From assembly GCF_032854445.1 (NCBI RefSeq), contig NC_088303.1:33709265-33773264 (forward strand): 64,000 bases of DNA, read 5' to 3'. Numbering within the stretch: position 1 is the stretch's first letter; each line of letters starts with the position of its first letter. This stretch comes from Liolophura sinensis (taxonomy: Eukaryota; Mollusca; Polyplacophora; Chitonida; Chitonidae). Below the pieces are notes generated by a model. It saw only the letters and a program-made list of their open reading frames with translations. It did no database searches and was not told where the DNA came from. This document shows, piece after piece, positions 24,542 to 38,233 of the stretch. A program made the translations under genes and the position numbers.

Positions 24542-24799
24542 GTGTGTAAAGATGGGGATCATCTAAACAGGGAGCTGGAAGCACCCACAAAATTGCAAAA
24601 GGGACTTCCAATCCAGAATTGTGATGAAAAACTAGATAAACTCGGTAGGTATATTTATATTCTTACGTTCTTTGTGATAGAAAACATGCCGGCATGGCTT
24701 CATAAAACATTAGGATCGTTTTGTCTTATCACCTTGCTGAAAATATGCTATGAAAAAGGACAAATACTGCACTGGATTTTGCTGGGAGCTGGAGGATAA
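24542..24799 (+). other. Open segment kept in four array copies, function unknown
   Basis: An 85-codon open frame with no ATG near its start; it begins at a GTG just after a stop. It recurs at 29244 and 33542 and, diverged, at 19081. Between the old and young copies, one indel (GCATCAGTTGTAAGC against GGATCGTTTTGTC) is a multiple of three, and many changes keep residues similar (DGDHLN, IENM.AWLHKTL, LLKICY). This might be an exon remnant. The lack of a start codon and of consistent splice sites keeps confidence low, and I recognise no family. Confidence 0.2.
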
Positions 24800-27420
24800 G
24801 AGGCCTTCCGAAGGAATCAATGGACGTGAAATTTCACTGTGTTTGAATGCTGAGTTACATTGCCCTTTTTTTAAATTAGAAAAATTTTAGACACCTTGAC
24901 AATATGACGACATGAATCCTTTTAAAATATAGGTTAAATATGGGTTAAAATATCTGACCAATAAAATAACAGTGCGGTAATCTGTTTGAACTAATTAAAA
25001 GTAACAGTTTAACATCTGATGCAAAACAGTGAAGAAAGCTATGGACATTGACTAAGGTATATTTTTATATGGTTTGGTGGAAATGTTTGGGTAGGGGTGA
25101 CAACATATGACCCCCTCCTCCTACCACTTTTGAAAGTGAGCCCCCCCCCCCCCCCTCCCACTTCCTACGCCACTGTGACCGGTGTATTTTATATACATTC
25201 ACTGTAAATGCCATTATATCAATAATCACAGAGAGCAGAGAATGCACAGTCACCCCTGCTTTACCCAGAATGCACCGTAATGGAGAAGAATTTTCTTTAT
25301 GGCAGCATGTGCTCACGCCCGAAAAGAGAAACCAGGGAGGCCAATCTAAATATACTAGATATAGTTTGATTTGATAATGGTTCGCTCGGTATCCAATAGC
25401 TACAGCAAGGTGAAAGCATTTCGCAAAGCTCTATATATATATGTATACCTAATGAGTACCTAAATCAATGGCGATTAGCCCTGTTACTGTTTCAGGCTGC
25501 AACTTTAAGCTTGCTAATTTCCTACAAGGTAAACACAGCACTCAAGCTCAAGGTAGCTAATGAGAAAGAGCACAAAACAGTAATTGTTATACACAAGGTA
25601 ATCACAACCCTTCATTTCGGTTTTCTCTGCAGACAAAATGGTTGCCTAGGCACCGATACTCGAAAAACATTCTATGTCTAGCAAGTAAGGTTTGGTTTTG
25701 AACTCGCGATACCACAGGCCAATAATAACATTTATATGTTACACGTATCATATGAAATGTACACCTATATATGCATACCTAATAAGTACCTAAAACTATG
25801 GTTAATTTTCTACATGGTGTACACAATACTGGGCCCTGCAGATTGGGTAAACTACGTTATGTCTTTTAACAGCTTCAGTGACGATTTAACACACATTCAG
25901 TTGTCTAACAGTCCTATTACATCGGGAAAATAACTCCATACCGGGTATATGAATCATACCTGGACTTGGGAAAGTGGGGACAGTCAGTAGCCCAGATGCC
26001 CTTTTCACAAAAAGTTTAAATGGTAAGCTGGGACAGAATTTTGTCTAACCCGTTTCACAAAGAAAAGATTTGGCTATCCGCTAGAGTTTTTTGTCTCAGA
26101 TTTTTAAAGTTAGCCCAAAATGTCTAGTCGGCTCCGGAGATGGCTAGACCGACAGTTAAGTTGACTTGAAAAGTGTTGCAGTCCCCAGTTTTAAAGTTTA
26201 TTTATTCATTGTAAGAAACATATGAATAGATCACCTTCATACAGCACACAAAAGTGTTTTTAACTCGGAAACCAACGAAACGCATAAGTTGTTGTTGGTT
26301 CGCTTCGATCATCTGGTGTTAGAGATTGCCCTTTGTTAACAAACTGTGTCAAAAACTAAACTGAATGAGGCATTATCACCTTTTTCTGTTATTTATACAT
26401 AGTAATTTAAAATAGTTATATATTTGATACAATTTATCAATGATCAAGATTGGGCAAACCAGTCACACTGATGCAGATCGGATACGGTAAGTCTTCTAAG
26501 CTTTAGACAGTTTTACTTTTGTAAAACGGCCTGGTCAATTGTTTTTATAGCCTACTTACGGTAGTCGACTGAATGACACTTCGCCGACTAACAGGCCTTA
26601 GACGGCTACAGAAGTTTTGTGAAACGGGCCCAGTAAGCCTTTTCAGCAATGCATTTCAGCTTGGGCTGGCTTCCTCTCCGGGCTTAGGCTTACGTGGGGA
26701 GGTTTGCCTGCAATCTGCGGATGGTCATGGGTTTTCTCCCACCACAAGTTCCGCCGTCCCATAGGTGAAATATTCTGAGTGCGGCGAAAGCCACCAATTG
26801 ATCAATAAAATCTCCTTTAGCCGAAACTACCGAACGGACCTATATCTGCCTACGATTTAATTATAACCACATTACTTAAATCCCTTAGCTTACAACTGGA
26901 ACCTGCCCGGTTTCCTCCCACCATAATGCTGGCCGCCGTCCCTTACGTTAAATATTCTTGAGTACGGTGTAAAAAAAAATTCAAATAAAAAATAAATAAA
27001 TATAGCTGGACCCCTCGAGATTGCGATGAACTGAGATCCTCTTACGACATCACGAGTACTTCGTTTGTTCGTTAAATAATTCTTTTTAAAATATGACATC
27101 GCAATTTTTTTTGGAAACCAATCGAGCCCCTGGAGAATTGCTAAACGATAGTGCTGGTGAAATATACAATTGCAGGGTCTTCAAGAGAGGGGAGATCGCC
27201 AAAGCACAAATAATCTCTACAAAATGAGCCGATCCAATATAAAAATATGGAGATTAATGTTATGCATACATAAAAAAGTGTATTCTATTAAATCGATGGG
27301 TATATATGGGTACTAAATATAGCTTGATTTAATAATTGTTGGTTTCCAAGCGATATGGCATGGTGAAAGCATTTCTGAAAGCTCGAGCTATTTTGCATCC
27401 CTAATGAGTACCTAAAACAC

Positions 27421-30400
27421 TGGACGCAGATCAGCATTGGAAGTATTATTTTATTTATTTATTTGATTGTTGTTTTACGCCATATTCAAGAATATTTAAC
27501 TTATGCAACGGCGAGAGAAACCCACGACCATGATCAGGTTGTTGTCAGACCCACGTTCAACCAGAGAGCAAGCCCTGGCGGAAGTACGCGGGTCACAATG
27601 CTGTTGGCTGTCGAACGACTAGGCTTCTGAAGATTTTTAAAGTATGTGTACTGTAAAGTATGGGTGATTACGAAGTCTGTAGCAGGTATCAAATTTGTCG
27701 ACAGGAAGATGGGCTTTTCAAGAGTGATAAGATCGTAAATTGCCAAATAATCTCCACAGAATGAGCGATTGCAATAAATAAAATGGAGTGATTGAGTGCT
27801 TGGGATTTAACGTCGTACTTAACAATTTTTCAGTCATATGACGACGAAGGAATCCTTAGAGTGCATGTAATGTGCTACCTTGTTGCAGGACGGATTTGCA
27901 CCTGTCTTTTGTCTAGTGCTGCTTTACTGAGACGCCTTACCGAAGGCAAGTAAGCCTTTATACCATTATACTGATACAGGTCAAGCAGTCATTGCACTAT
28001 CTCCTTCATGCTAAACGCCAAGCGAGGAAGTTAGAACTTCCTCTTTTAAAGTCTTGGTGTGACTCGACCTAGGATTGATCCTGGATGTACCGCTCCCGAA
28101 GCGGATAAATAAGATGGAGATTAGTGTTGTAAATACGAAGAAAGTATATTCTATTAAATCGAATATTGATGAATGTGAATTAAGGCCTGGTTTTGTTTTT
28201 ATTAGTCACCTTAACCGCTGATGGACAATAATGCGCCGTACCGAAACACATACCGTGGTGTGTAAATAAGCCAGAAGGATGGTTTTCTGGCGGCGGCTTA
28301 CACTTCGGTGTTGACCCGTATCAGTATAAAAAGACTTTAAATACTTTTTGACGCCATGATTATGTATCACGGCAAAAATTACATTAAGAAAGAAAATCAC
28401 TGGTGTAGAACATTTACTGTGTTGGCACGTGAGTGCGAAGTTAAACGAATATCACAGAGGTGACCTAATTTGACGTTAGTCTTGCTGCAACCGCGGATGG
28501 TCATGGGTTTTCCCCCGAGGTGTGCCCGGTTTCCTCCCGTCGAATAAGTGAAATATTCTTGAGTACGGCGTAAAACATCAATCAAATAAATAAATTTGTA
28601 TGAGTTGTGTATTAAGGATAGTTTTATACACACATGGGGTGGTACATTCTACCTCTGTTTACAGGAATAATGCTCATAACTCATGAGAAAGGAAATGAAA
28701 AGTTGGGGGAAAGGTGGGCTAGGTCCAGGCGAGGGTCTGCGGGTGGCCAAAGACGTGGAAGCTTTTGGACCCAGTACAGCCATACGCGCGTTTAAACGGG
28801 TTTTAAGGGGGAAAAATATCCATCCTCAAGGTTGTGATGAAAATGGCCTATACTGGACATTTGGGCACAAATTTAGTTTTTAGATCGCTGCCATACTTTA
28901 CATGTATATACTTACTTTCCGTTGCAATACTGATAAGCGCTGTTTGTGAGTTGTGCAGCATTTACTCCAGTAGCGCAAGCAGATAAACTGAACAATATTT
29001 ATTATATATTGACCAATCAGACGTGGAGGCCTACATAAAGGCAGCCAGGTGGAGAGATGGTGGGGTCGTACATAGGTTGAACTACTATCTCAGCCAATTA
29101 TAGGTAAGGCTTCAGGGGCCGCTCAGACCTCGGAAGCTCCGAGATTCCAGACGTCTGGAGACATGTTCCAAATGTTTTTTCCATCAGTTTAAGTAAATAC
29201 AAACAGATGTACGGAGCCTTTAACTTGAAAATATTGAAAATTTGTGTGTAAAGATGGGGATCATCTAAACAGGGAGCTGGAAGCACCCACAAAATCGCAA
29301 AAGGGACTTCCAATCCAGACTTGTGATGAAAAACTAGATAAACTCGGTAGGTATATTTATATTCTTACGTTCTTTGTGATAGAAAACATGCCGGCATGGC
29401 TTCATAAAACATTAGGATCGTTTTGTCTTATCACCTTGCTGAAAATATGCTATGAAAAAGGACAAATACTGCACTGGATTTTGCTGGGAGCTGGAGGATA
29501 AGAGGCCTTCCGAAGGAATCAATGGACGTGAACTTTCACTGTGTTTGAATGCTGAGTTATATTGCCCTTTTTTCAAATTAGAAAAATTTTAGACACCTTG
29601 ACAATATGACGACATGAATCCTTTTAAAATAAAGGTGAAATATGGGTTAAAATATCTGACCAATAAAATAACAGTGCGGTAATCTGTTTGAACTAATTAA
29701 AAGAAACAGTTTAACATCTGATGCAAAACAGTGAAGAAAGCTATGGACATTGACTAAGGTATATTTTTATATGGTTTGGTGGAAATGTTTGGGTAGGGGT
29801 GACAACATATGACCCCCTCCTCCTACCACTTTTGAAAGTGAGCCCCCCCCCCCCCACCACTTCCTACGCCACTGTGACCGGTGTATTTTATATACATTCA
29901 CTGTAAATGCCATTATATCAATAATCACAGAGAGCAGAGAATGCACAGTCACTCCTGCTTTACCCAGAATGCACCGTAATGGAGAAGAATTTTCTTTATG
30001 CCAGTATGTGCTCACGCTGGAAAAGAGAAATAAGGAAGGCCAATCTAAATATACTAGATATAGTTTGATTTGATAATGGTTCGCTCGGTATCCAATAGCT
30101 ACAGCAAGGTGAAAGCATTTCGCAAAGCTCTAGTCATATATGTATACCTAATGAGTACCTAAAACTATGGCGATTAGCCCTGTTACTGTTTCAGGCTGCA
30201 ACTATAAGCTTGCTAGTTTCCTACAAGGGGAACACAGCATTCAAGCTCAAGGTAGCTAATGAGAAAGAGCACAAAACAGTAATTGTTATACACAAGGTAA
30301 TCACAACCCTTCATTTCGGTTTTCTCTGCAGAGAAAATAGTTGCCTAGGCACCGATACTCGAAAAACATTCTATGTCTAGCAAGTAAGGTTTGGTTTTGA

Positions 30401-31692
30401 ACTCGCGATACCACAGGCCAATAATAACATTTATATGTTACACGTATCATATGAAATGTACACCTATATATGCATACTTAATAAGTACCTAAAACTATGG
30501 TTAATTTTCTACATGGTGTACACAACACTGGGCCCTGCAGATTGGGTAAACTACGTTATGTCTTGTAACAGCTCCACTGACGATTTAACACACATTCAGT
30601 TGTCTAACAGTCCTATGACATCTTCGCCTATTTCTGTTACTTATACATAGTAATTTAAAATAGTTATATATTTGATACAATTTAACAATTATCAGCATTG
30701 GCCAAACCAGTGAAACTGATGCAGATCGGCCACGGTAAGTGCTTTAAGCTTTAGACAGTTTTACTTTTGTGAAACGGCCTGGTCAATTGTTTTTATAGCC
30801 TACTTACGGTAGTCGACTGAATGACACTTAGCCGACTAACAGGCCTTAGACGGCTACAGATGTTGTGTGAAACGGGCCCAGTAAGCCTGTCAGCAATGCA
30901 GTTCAGCTTGGGCTGGCTTCCTCTCCGGGCTTAGGCTTACGTGGGAAGGTTTGCCTGCAATCTGCGGATGGTCATGGGTTTCCTCCCACCATAAGTTCCG
31001 CCGTCCCATAAGTGAAATATTCTGAGTACGGCGAAAGCCACCAATTGATCAATAAAATCTCCTTTAGCCGAAACTACCGAACGGACCTATATCTGCCTAT
31101 ATCGGAATTTACGATTTAATTATAACCACATTACTTAAATCCCTTAGCTTACAACTGGAACCTGCCCGGTTACCTCCCACCATAATGCTGGCCGCCGTCC
31201 CTTACGTTAAATATTCTTTAGTACGGTGTAAAAAATAAATCAAACAAAAAATAAATAAATATAGCTGGACCCCTCGAGATTGCGATGAACTGAGATCCTC
31301 TTACGACATCATGTTCTTTATCATGAGTACTTCGTTTGTTCGTTAAATAATTCTTTTTAAAATATGACATCGCAATTTTTTTTGGAAAACAATCGAGTCC
31401 CTGGGGGATTGCTAAACGATAGTGCTGGTAAAATATACAATTGCAGGGTTTTCAAGAGAGGTAAGATCGCCCAAACCCAAATAATCTCTACAAAATGAGC
31501 CGATGCAATATAAAAAGATGGAGATTAATGTTATTGATACATAAAAAAGTGTATTCTATTAAATCGATGGGTATATATGGGTACTAAATATAGCTTGATT
31601 TAATAATTGTTGGTTTCCAAGCGATATGGCATGGTGAAAGCATTTCTGAAAACTCGAACTATACATGCATACGTAATGAGTACCTAAAACAT
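27421..31692. repeat. Young tandem segmental unit 2, 4272 bp, with internal deletion
   Basis: Same order of parts as unit 1. It lacks about 0.45 kb. At 30625 the sequence jumps from ATCTTCG to CCTATTTCTG; units 1 and 3 carry the intervening block (34937-35390 in unit 3). The breakpoints share TCG, so a microhomology-mediated deletion is likely. It also lacks the CCACCATAATGGTGGCCG part of the SINE tail near 28537. It holds a TATA-like element at 28325-28333. Confidence 0.88.
28325..28333 (+). promoter_or_regulatory. TATA-like element (copy 4, unit 2)
   Basis: TATAAAAAG, 31 bases before the ATG at 28356; block nearly identical to unit 1. Confidence 0.35.
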
Positions 31693-34600
31693 TGGACGCA
31701 GATCAGTATTTGAAGTATTATTTTATTTATTTATTTGATTGTTGTTTTACGCCATATTCAAGAATATTTCACTTATGCAACGGCGAGAGAAACCCACGAC
31801 CATGAGCAGGTTGTTGTCATGCCCAAGTTCAACCAGAGAGCAAGACAGCATGAAAAAGCCTTGACGGAAGTACACGGGTCACAGTGCTGTTGGCTGTCGA
31901 ACGACTAGGCTTCTGAAGATTTTTAAAGTATGTGTACTGTAAAGCATGGGTGATTACGAAGTCTGTAGCAGGTGTCAACTTTGTCGACAGGAAGATGGGC
32001 TTTTCAAGAGTGATGAGATCGTAAATTGCCAAATAATCTCCAGAGAATGAGCGATTGCAATAAATAAAATGGAGTGAGTGAGTGCTTGGGATTTAACGTC
32101 GTACTTAACAATTTTTCAGTCATATGACGACGAAGGAATCCTTAGAGTGCATGTAATGTGCTACCTTGTTGCAGGACGGATTTCCACCTCTCCTTTGTCT
32201 AGTGCTGCTTTACTGAGACGCCTTACCGAAGGCAAGTAAGCCTTTATACCATTATACTGATACAGGTCAAGCAGTCATTGCACTATCTCCTTCATGCTAA
32301 ACGCCAAGCGAGGAAGTTAGAACTTCCTCTTTTAAAGTCTTGGTGTGACTCGACCTAGGATTGATCCTGGATGTACCGCTCCCGAAGCGGATAAATAAGA
32401 TGGAGATTAGTGTTGTAAATACGAAGAAAGTATATTCTATTAAATCGAATTTTGATAACTGTGAATTAAGGCCTGGTTTTGTTTTTATTAGTCACCTCAA
32501 CTGTTGATGGACAATAATGCGCCGTACCGAAACACATACCGTGGTGTGTAAATAAGCCAGAAGGATGGTTTTCTGGCGGCGGCTTACACTTCGGTGTTGA
32601 CCCGTATCAGTATAAAAAGACTTTAAATACTTTTTGACGCCATGATTATGTATCACGGCAAAAATTATATTAAGAAAGAAAGTCACTGGTGTAGAACATT
32701 TACTGTCTTGGCACGTGAGTGCGAAGTTAAACGAATATCACAGGGGTGACCTAATTTGACGTTAGTCTTGCAGCAACCGCGGATGGTCGTGGGTTTCCCC
32801 CGAGGTGTGTCCGGTTTCCTCCCACCATAATGGTGGCCGCCGTCGAATAAGTGAAATATTCCTGAGTACGGCGTAAAACATCAATCAAATAAATAAATTT
32901 GTATGAATTGTGTATTAAGGATAGTTTTATACACAAATGGGGTAGTACATTCTACCTCTGTTTACAGGAATAATGCTCATAACTCAGGGCTGTAGAAAGG
33001 AAATGAAAAGTTGGGGGAAGGGTGGGCAAGGTCCAGACGAGGGTCTGCGGGTGGCCAAAGACGTGGAATCTTTTGGACCCAATACAGCCATACGCGCGTT
33101 TAAACGGGTTTTAAGGGGGAAAAAATATCCATCCTCAAAGTTGTGATGAAAATGGCCTATACTGGACATTTGGGCACAAATTTAGTTTTTAGATTGTACA
33201 TGTATATACTTACTTTCCGTTGCAATACTGATAAGCGCTGTTTGTGAGTTGTGCAGCATTTACTCCAGTAGCGCAAGCAGATAAACTGAACAATGTTTAT
33301 TATATATTGACCAATCAGACGTGGAGGCCTACATAAAGGCAGCCAGGTGGAGAGGTGGTGGGGTCGTACATAGGTTGAACTACTATCTTAGCCAATTATA
33401 GGTAAGGCTTCAGGGGCCGCTCAGACCTCGGAAGCTCCGAGATTCCAGACGTCTGGAGACATGTTCCAAATGTTTTTTCCATCAATTTAAGTAAATACAA
33501 ACAGATGTACGGAGCCTTTAACTTGAAAATATTGAAAATTTGTGTGTAAAGATGGGGATCATCTAAACAGGGAGCTGGAAGCATCCACAAAATCGCAAAA
33601 GGGACTTCCAATCCAGAATTGTGATGAGAAACTAGATAAACTCGGTAGGTATATTTATATTCTTACGTTCTTTGTGATAGAAAACATGCCGGCATGGCTT
33701 CATAAAACATTAGGATCGTTTTGTCTTATCACCTTGCTGAAAATATGCTATGAAAAAGGACAAATACTGCACTGGATTTTGCTGGGAGCTGGAGGATAAG
33801 AGGCCTTCCGAAGGAATCAATGGACGTGAACTTTCACTGTGTTTGAATGCTGAGTTACATTGCCCTTTTTTCAAATTAGAAAAATTTTAGACACCTTGAC
33901 AATATGACGACATGAATCCTTTTAAAATATAGGTTAAATATGGGTTAAAATATCTGACCAATAAAATAACAGTGCGGTAATCTGTTTGAACTAATTAAAA
34001 GAAACAGTTTAACATCTGATGCAAAACAGTGAAGAAAGCTATGGACATTGACTAAGGTATATTTTTATATGGTTTGGTGGAAATGTTTGGGTAGGGGTGA
34101 CAACATATGACCCCTCCTCCTACCACTTTTGAAAGTGAGCTCCCCCCCCCCCCCCACCACCTCCCACTTCCTACGCCACTGTGACCGGTGTATTTTATAT
34201 ACATTCACTGTAAATGCCATTATATCAATAATCACAGAGAGCAGAGAATGCACAGTCACTCCTGCTTTACCCAGAATGCACCGTAATGGAGAAGAATTTT
34301 CTTTATGCCAGCATGTGCTCACGCCCGAAAAGAGAAACCAGGGAGGCCAATCTAAATATACTAGATATAGTTTGATTTGATAATGTTTCGCTCGGTATCC
34401 AATAGCTACAGCAAGGTGAAAGCATTTCGCAAAGCTCTAGATATATATGTATACCTAATGAGTACCTAAAACTATGGCGATTAGCCCTGTTACTGTTTCA
34501 GGCTGCAACTATAAGCTTGCTAGTTTCCTACAAGGGGAACACAACATTCAAGCTCAAGGTAGCTAATGAGAAAGAGCACAAAACAGTAATTGTTATACAC

Positions 34601-36890
34601 AAGGTAATCACAACCCTTCATTTCGGTTTTCTCTGCAGAGAAAATGGTTGCCTAGGCACCGATACTCGAAAAACATTCTATGTCTAGCAAGTAAGGGATG
34701 GTTTTGAACTCGCGATACCACAGGCCAATAATAACATTTATATGTTACACGTATCATATGAAATGTACACTATATATGCATACCTAATAAGTACCTAAAA
34801 CTATGGTTAATTTTCTACATGGTGTACACAATACTGGGCCCTGCAGATTGGGTAAACTACGTTATGTCTTTTAACAGCTTCAGTGACGATTTAACACACA
34901 TTCAGTTGTCTAACAGTCCTATGACATCTTCGGGAAAATGACTCCATACCGGGTATATAAATCATGCTTGCACTTGGGAAAATGGGAACAGTCAGTAGCC
35001 CAGATGCCCTTTTCACAAAAAGTTTAAATGGTAAGCTGGGACAAAATTTTGTCTAACCCGTTTCACAAAGAAAAGATTTGGCTATCCGCTAGAGTTTTTT
35101 GTCTCAGATTTTTAAAGTTAGCCCAAAATGTCTAGTCGGCTCCGGAGATGGCTAGACCGACAGTTAAGTTGACTTGAAAAGTGTTGCAGTCCCCAGTTTT
35201 AAAGTTTATTTATTCATTGTAAGAAACATAGGAATAGATCACCTTCATACAGCACACAAAAGTGTTTTTAAATCTCGGAAACCAACGAAACGCATAAGTT
35301 GTTGTTGGTTCGCTTCGATCATCTGGTGTGAGAGTTATTGCCCTTTGTTAACAAACTGTGTCAAAAACTAAACTGAATGAGGCATTATCGCCTATTTCTG
35401 TTATTTATACATAGTAATTTAAAATAGTTATATATTTGATACAATTTAACAATTATCAGCATTGGCCAAACCAGTGAAACTGATGCAGATCGGCCACGGT
35501 AAGTGCTTTAAGCTTTAGACAGTTTTACTTTTGTGAAACGGCCTGGTCAATTGTTTTTATAGCCTCCTTACGGTAGTCGACTGAATGACACTTAGCCGAC
35601 TAACAGGTCTTAGACGGCTACAGAAGTTCTGTGAAACGGGCCCAATAAGCCTTTCAGCAATGCAGTTCAGCTTGGGCTGACTTCCTCTCCGGGCTTAGGC
35701 TTACGTGGGAAGGTTTGCCTGCAATCTGCGGATGGTCGTGGGTTTTTTCCCACCACAAGTTTCGCCGTCCCATAAGTGAAATATTCTGAGTACGGCGGAA
35801 GACACTAATTAGTCAATAAAATATCCTTTAGCGAAACTACCGAGTCTATTTATATCTTCCTATATCGGAATTTACGATTTAATTATAACCACATTACTTA
35901 AAACCCTCAGCCAACGGTCAGAACTTGTCCGGTTACCTCCCACGCCCCATATGTGAAATATTCTTGAGTACGGCGTAAAATACAAATCAAACCAAAAAAT
36001 AAATAAATATGGCTGGACCCCTCGAGATTGCGATAAACTGAGATCGTGTTGTTAATCAGGAGTACTTCGTTTGTTCGTTAAATAATTCTTTTTAAAATAT
36101 GACATCGCTATTTGTTTTGGAAATGAAGCCAATCCCTGAAGGATTGCTAAACGAGAGTGGTGGTGAAATATACAATGGCAGGGTTTTCAAGAGAAAGGAG
36201 ATCGCCAAAGCACAAATAATCTCTACAAAATGAGCCTATCCAATATAAAAATATGGAGAATATTATGCATACATAAAAAAGTGTATTCTATTAAATCGAA
36301 TTTTGATAACTGTCAATTTACCCGTTGTTCTGTTCTCATTAGTTACAGTCAACTATTGATGTACACCAGTACTTCATACCGATACACCTGCTGTAATCTA
36401 TAGATAAGCCAGCAAGAGGTTGGGATGGCGGACTGGCTCACACTTGATGTGGACCCGTGTCAGTGTGAAATGACTGTAAATACCATGATAAGAACGAATC
36501 ATGGCCAATTAAAACTTCAACAACAGAAGAATACTGGTGTAGAGTATTTACGGTTATGGCAGTCTTCACATGATCGTGAGGTCCAAGTTAGAGTGACGTG
36601 ATTTGGGTGACCTGATTTGGAACAATTATAGCGTACAAATATATGGGTACTAAATATAGCTTGATCTGATAATTGTTGGTTTCCAAGAGATATGGCAGGT
36701 GAAAGCATTTCTGAAAGCTCGAACTATATATGCATTGGTAATGAATACCTAAAACGATGGTTAGTTTTCTACATGGTGTACACAACATTTTAAGCTCAAG
36801 ATGATAGTTTTAAGTTAATGAGAGAAAGTTTATAACGGTAATTATTATTTAAAGGTAACATATCACCACCACCCACAAGCCTTCATTCTA
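31693..36890. repeat. Young tandem segmental unit 3, about 5.2 kb, right edge diverged
   Basis: Same order of parts as units 1 and 2 through about 35750, then progressively more diverged. The last part (36120-36740) holds a second, degenerate TATA-like block in which TATAAAAAG has become TGTGAAATG (near 36463), so the right edge may be the remains of an older unit. The unit's own intact TATA-like element is at 32611-32619. Confidence 0.8.
32611..32619 (+). promoter_or_regulatory. TATA-like element (copy 5, unit 3)
   Basis: TATAAAAAG, 31 bases before the ATG at 32642. Confidence 0.35.
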
Positions 36891-36911
36891 CACCGATCAG
36901 CATACGAAGTT

Positions 36912-37168
36912 TTATTTTATATATTTATTTGATTGGTGTTTTCCTCAATATACACTTATTCACATATATTTCATTTATACGACGTCTACCGGCATTATGC
37001 ATGGTGGGACGAATTCCGGTAGACAGGGGGAAATCCACGACCATCGGCAGGTTGTTGTCAGACCTTCCGACATTCAAACGGAGAGAAAGCCAGCATGATC
37101 TGAACTTAGACTCATAGCGATGGCATTGTTGAGAGGCTCCTGGGTCATTTTGCTCAGCCGGCACGGTA
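36912..37168 (-). repeat. SINE, GGCGTAAAAC-tail family, near full length
   Basis: Plus-strand order: tail (TATTTATTTGATTGGTG), body (CCGGCATTATGCATGG, CCACGACCATCGGCAGG, AGAAAGCCAGCATGATCTG), then the tRNA-like head in reverse (TGAGAGGCTCCTGGGTC). Confidence 0.8.
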
Positions 37169-37175
37169 AACCCCT

Positions 37176-37544
37176 GCCCCCCCCCCCCCCCCCAACCTCC
37201 CACCTTCTCTAAATGAAGTAATCAGCAGTAAGAAAAAATTACATGTCTGCCATGGTCCAGCTTGTATACGCTAGAATAATTCTCTATTTGGGCACCTACG
37301 CTGTGCATGTAACAGTTAAAATGTGGAACCCAGTTAAATTGGGCGCCGTAGGCTGAGTAAACTAGGTTATGTCATGTACGTATAAAAGATCAGCATTTGC
37401 CACTCGGTCAACTCATAACTATCTCGAGTGTCGATTTAACACACATTTAGTAGGCCAACAGTACCATGATCATACCTAAGGAGAAATAAATCAATACCCG
37501 GTATGTAAATTATACCTGGTCTTTATAAAACCAGGACAGTCAAC
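37176..37544. repeat. C-homopolymer and diverged array fragment
   Basis: A run of about 16 C residues (37178-37193) is followed by sequence matching the older array copies: GTGCATGTAACAG and GCATTTGCCACTCGG match 16430-16530, and GATTTAACACACATTTAG and ACCCGGTATGTAAAT match the young units. Confidence 0.55.
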
Positions 37545-38233
37545 GTGAAGTGCTGTTTTGTCAACAGAAATTCCATCACCATTTTAACTAACACACGGAC
37601 CCACGGCACACAAAATAACACTTCACAAGAAGGAACTGTCAAATATTTATCAGGACAGCGTTTCGGCGTTTGTTTTTTCTGCGTTCGGTTTTTTATTCTA
37701 ATATTCTCTCTTAAGACTCACCTTCCCCATAAAAATATAGATCCAAAGGTTGATGACAAACATCAGAGATCGACCCAAGTGTGAATTTGAAACTTGAGTT
37801 AAACGCTGCTTTGGACCCTCGAGCAAAAACCTAGCACAGTTTTACCTCATGGAATCATAGACTGGGTACTGTAATGGAATTTAAGATTTTGACTTAAGAG
37901 AGAAACTAATGACGTGTGGAATAGGCTATCTTTCAGTTAAATTCTACAGGGTATCTCTTTAATTTCAATGCGCCCGAGTCACGCACGAGCTGGAATGGCC
38001 GGGTACCGAATCTGTCACCTGACTCAAGGATTGGCAGGTCTGTGCAGAAGTTCAAACGTTACCCCATTTGTTATTTATGACCAAACAAGTGGGCTACTTG
38101 TGAGCTGTTATGGCCTCGTAAATGCTTCTCTGAATACTTAATGTACGACCTGTCACGCCTGTTTTTACAATGTGATATAACGAATCTATCAGCACAGAAT
38201 CGGTTAGTCAGGCTAACGTTATTATCAACTTTC
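37545..38233. other. Spacer before the minisatellite, nothing recognised
   Basis: No supported exon or repeat. An open frame at 37545-37784 has no homology that I recognise. Confidence 0.35.

Larger units (their letters stand above)
22697..27420. repeat. Young tandem segmental unit 1, 4724 bp
   Basis: Starts at TTGGACGCAGATCAG, which recurs at 27421 (as CTGGACGCAGATCAGC) and 31693. Its composition in order is: reverse SINE (22735-22875); reverse TTTAACGTC-tail SINE (23063-23370); TATA-like block (23500-23640); SINE tail (23755-23890); a GCGCGTTTAAACGGG segment; an unassigned open segment (24542-24799); a C homopolymer (25141-25155); a TTGGTTTTGAACTCGCG segment; and SINE-like tails. By eye it is nearly identical to the next two units, so the amplification is recent. 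No gene is convincingly encoded. Confidence 0.88.

Noticed and set aside
24396-24611. 71-codon minus frame identical in three array units, possible conserved peptide
   Set aside because: Identity only reflects recent duplication; in the diverged copy (about 18940-19150) the frame is broken.
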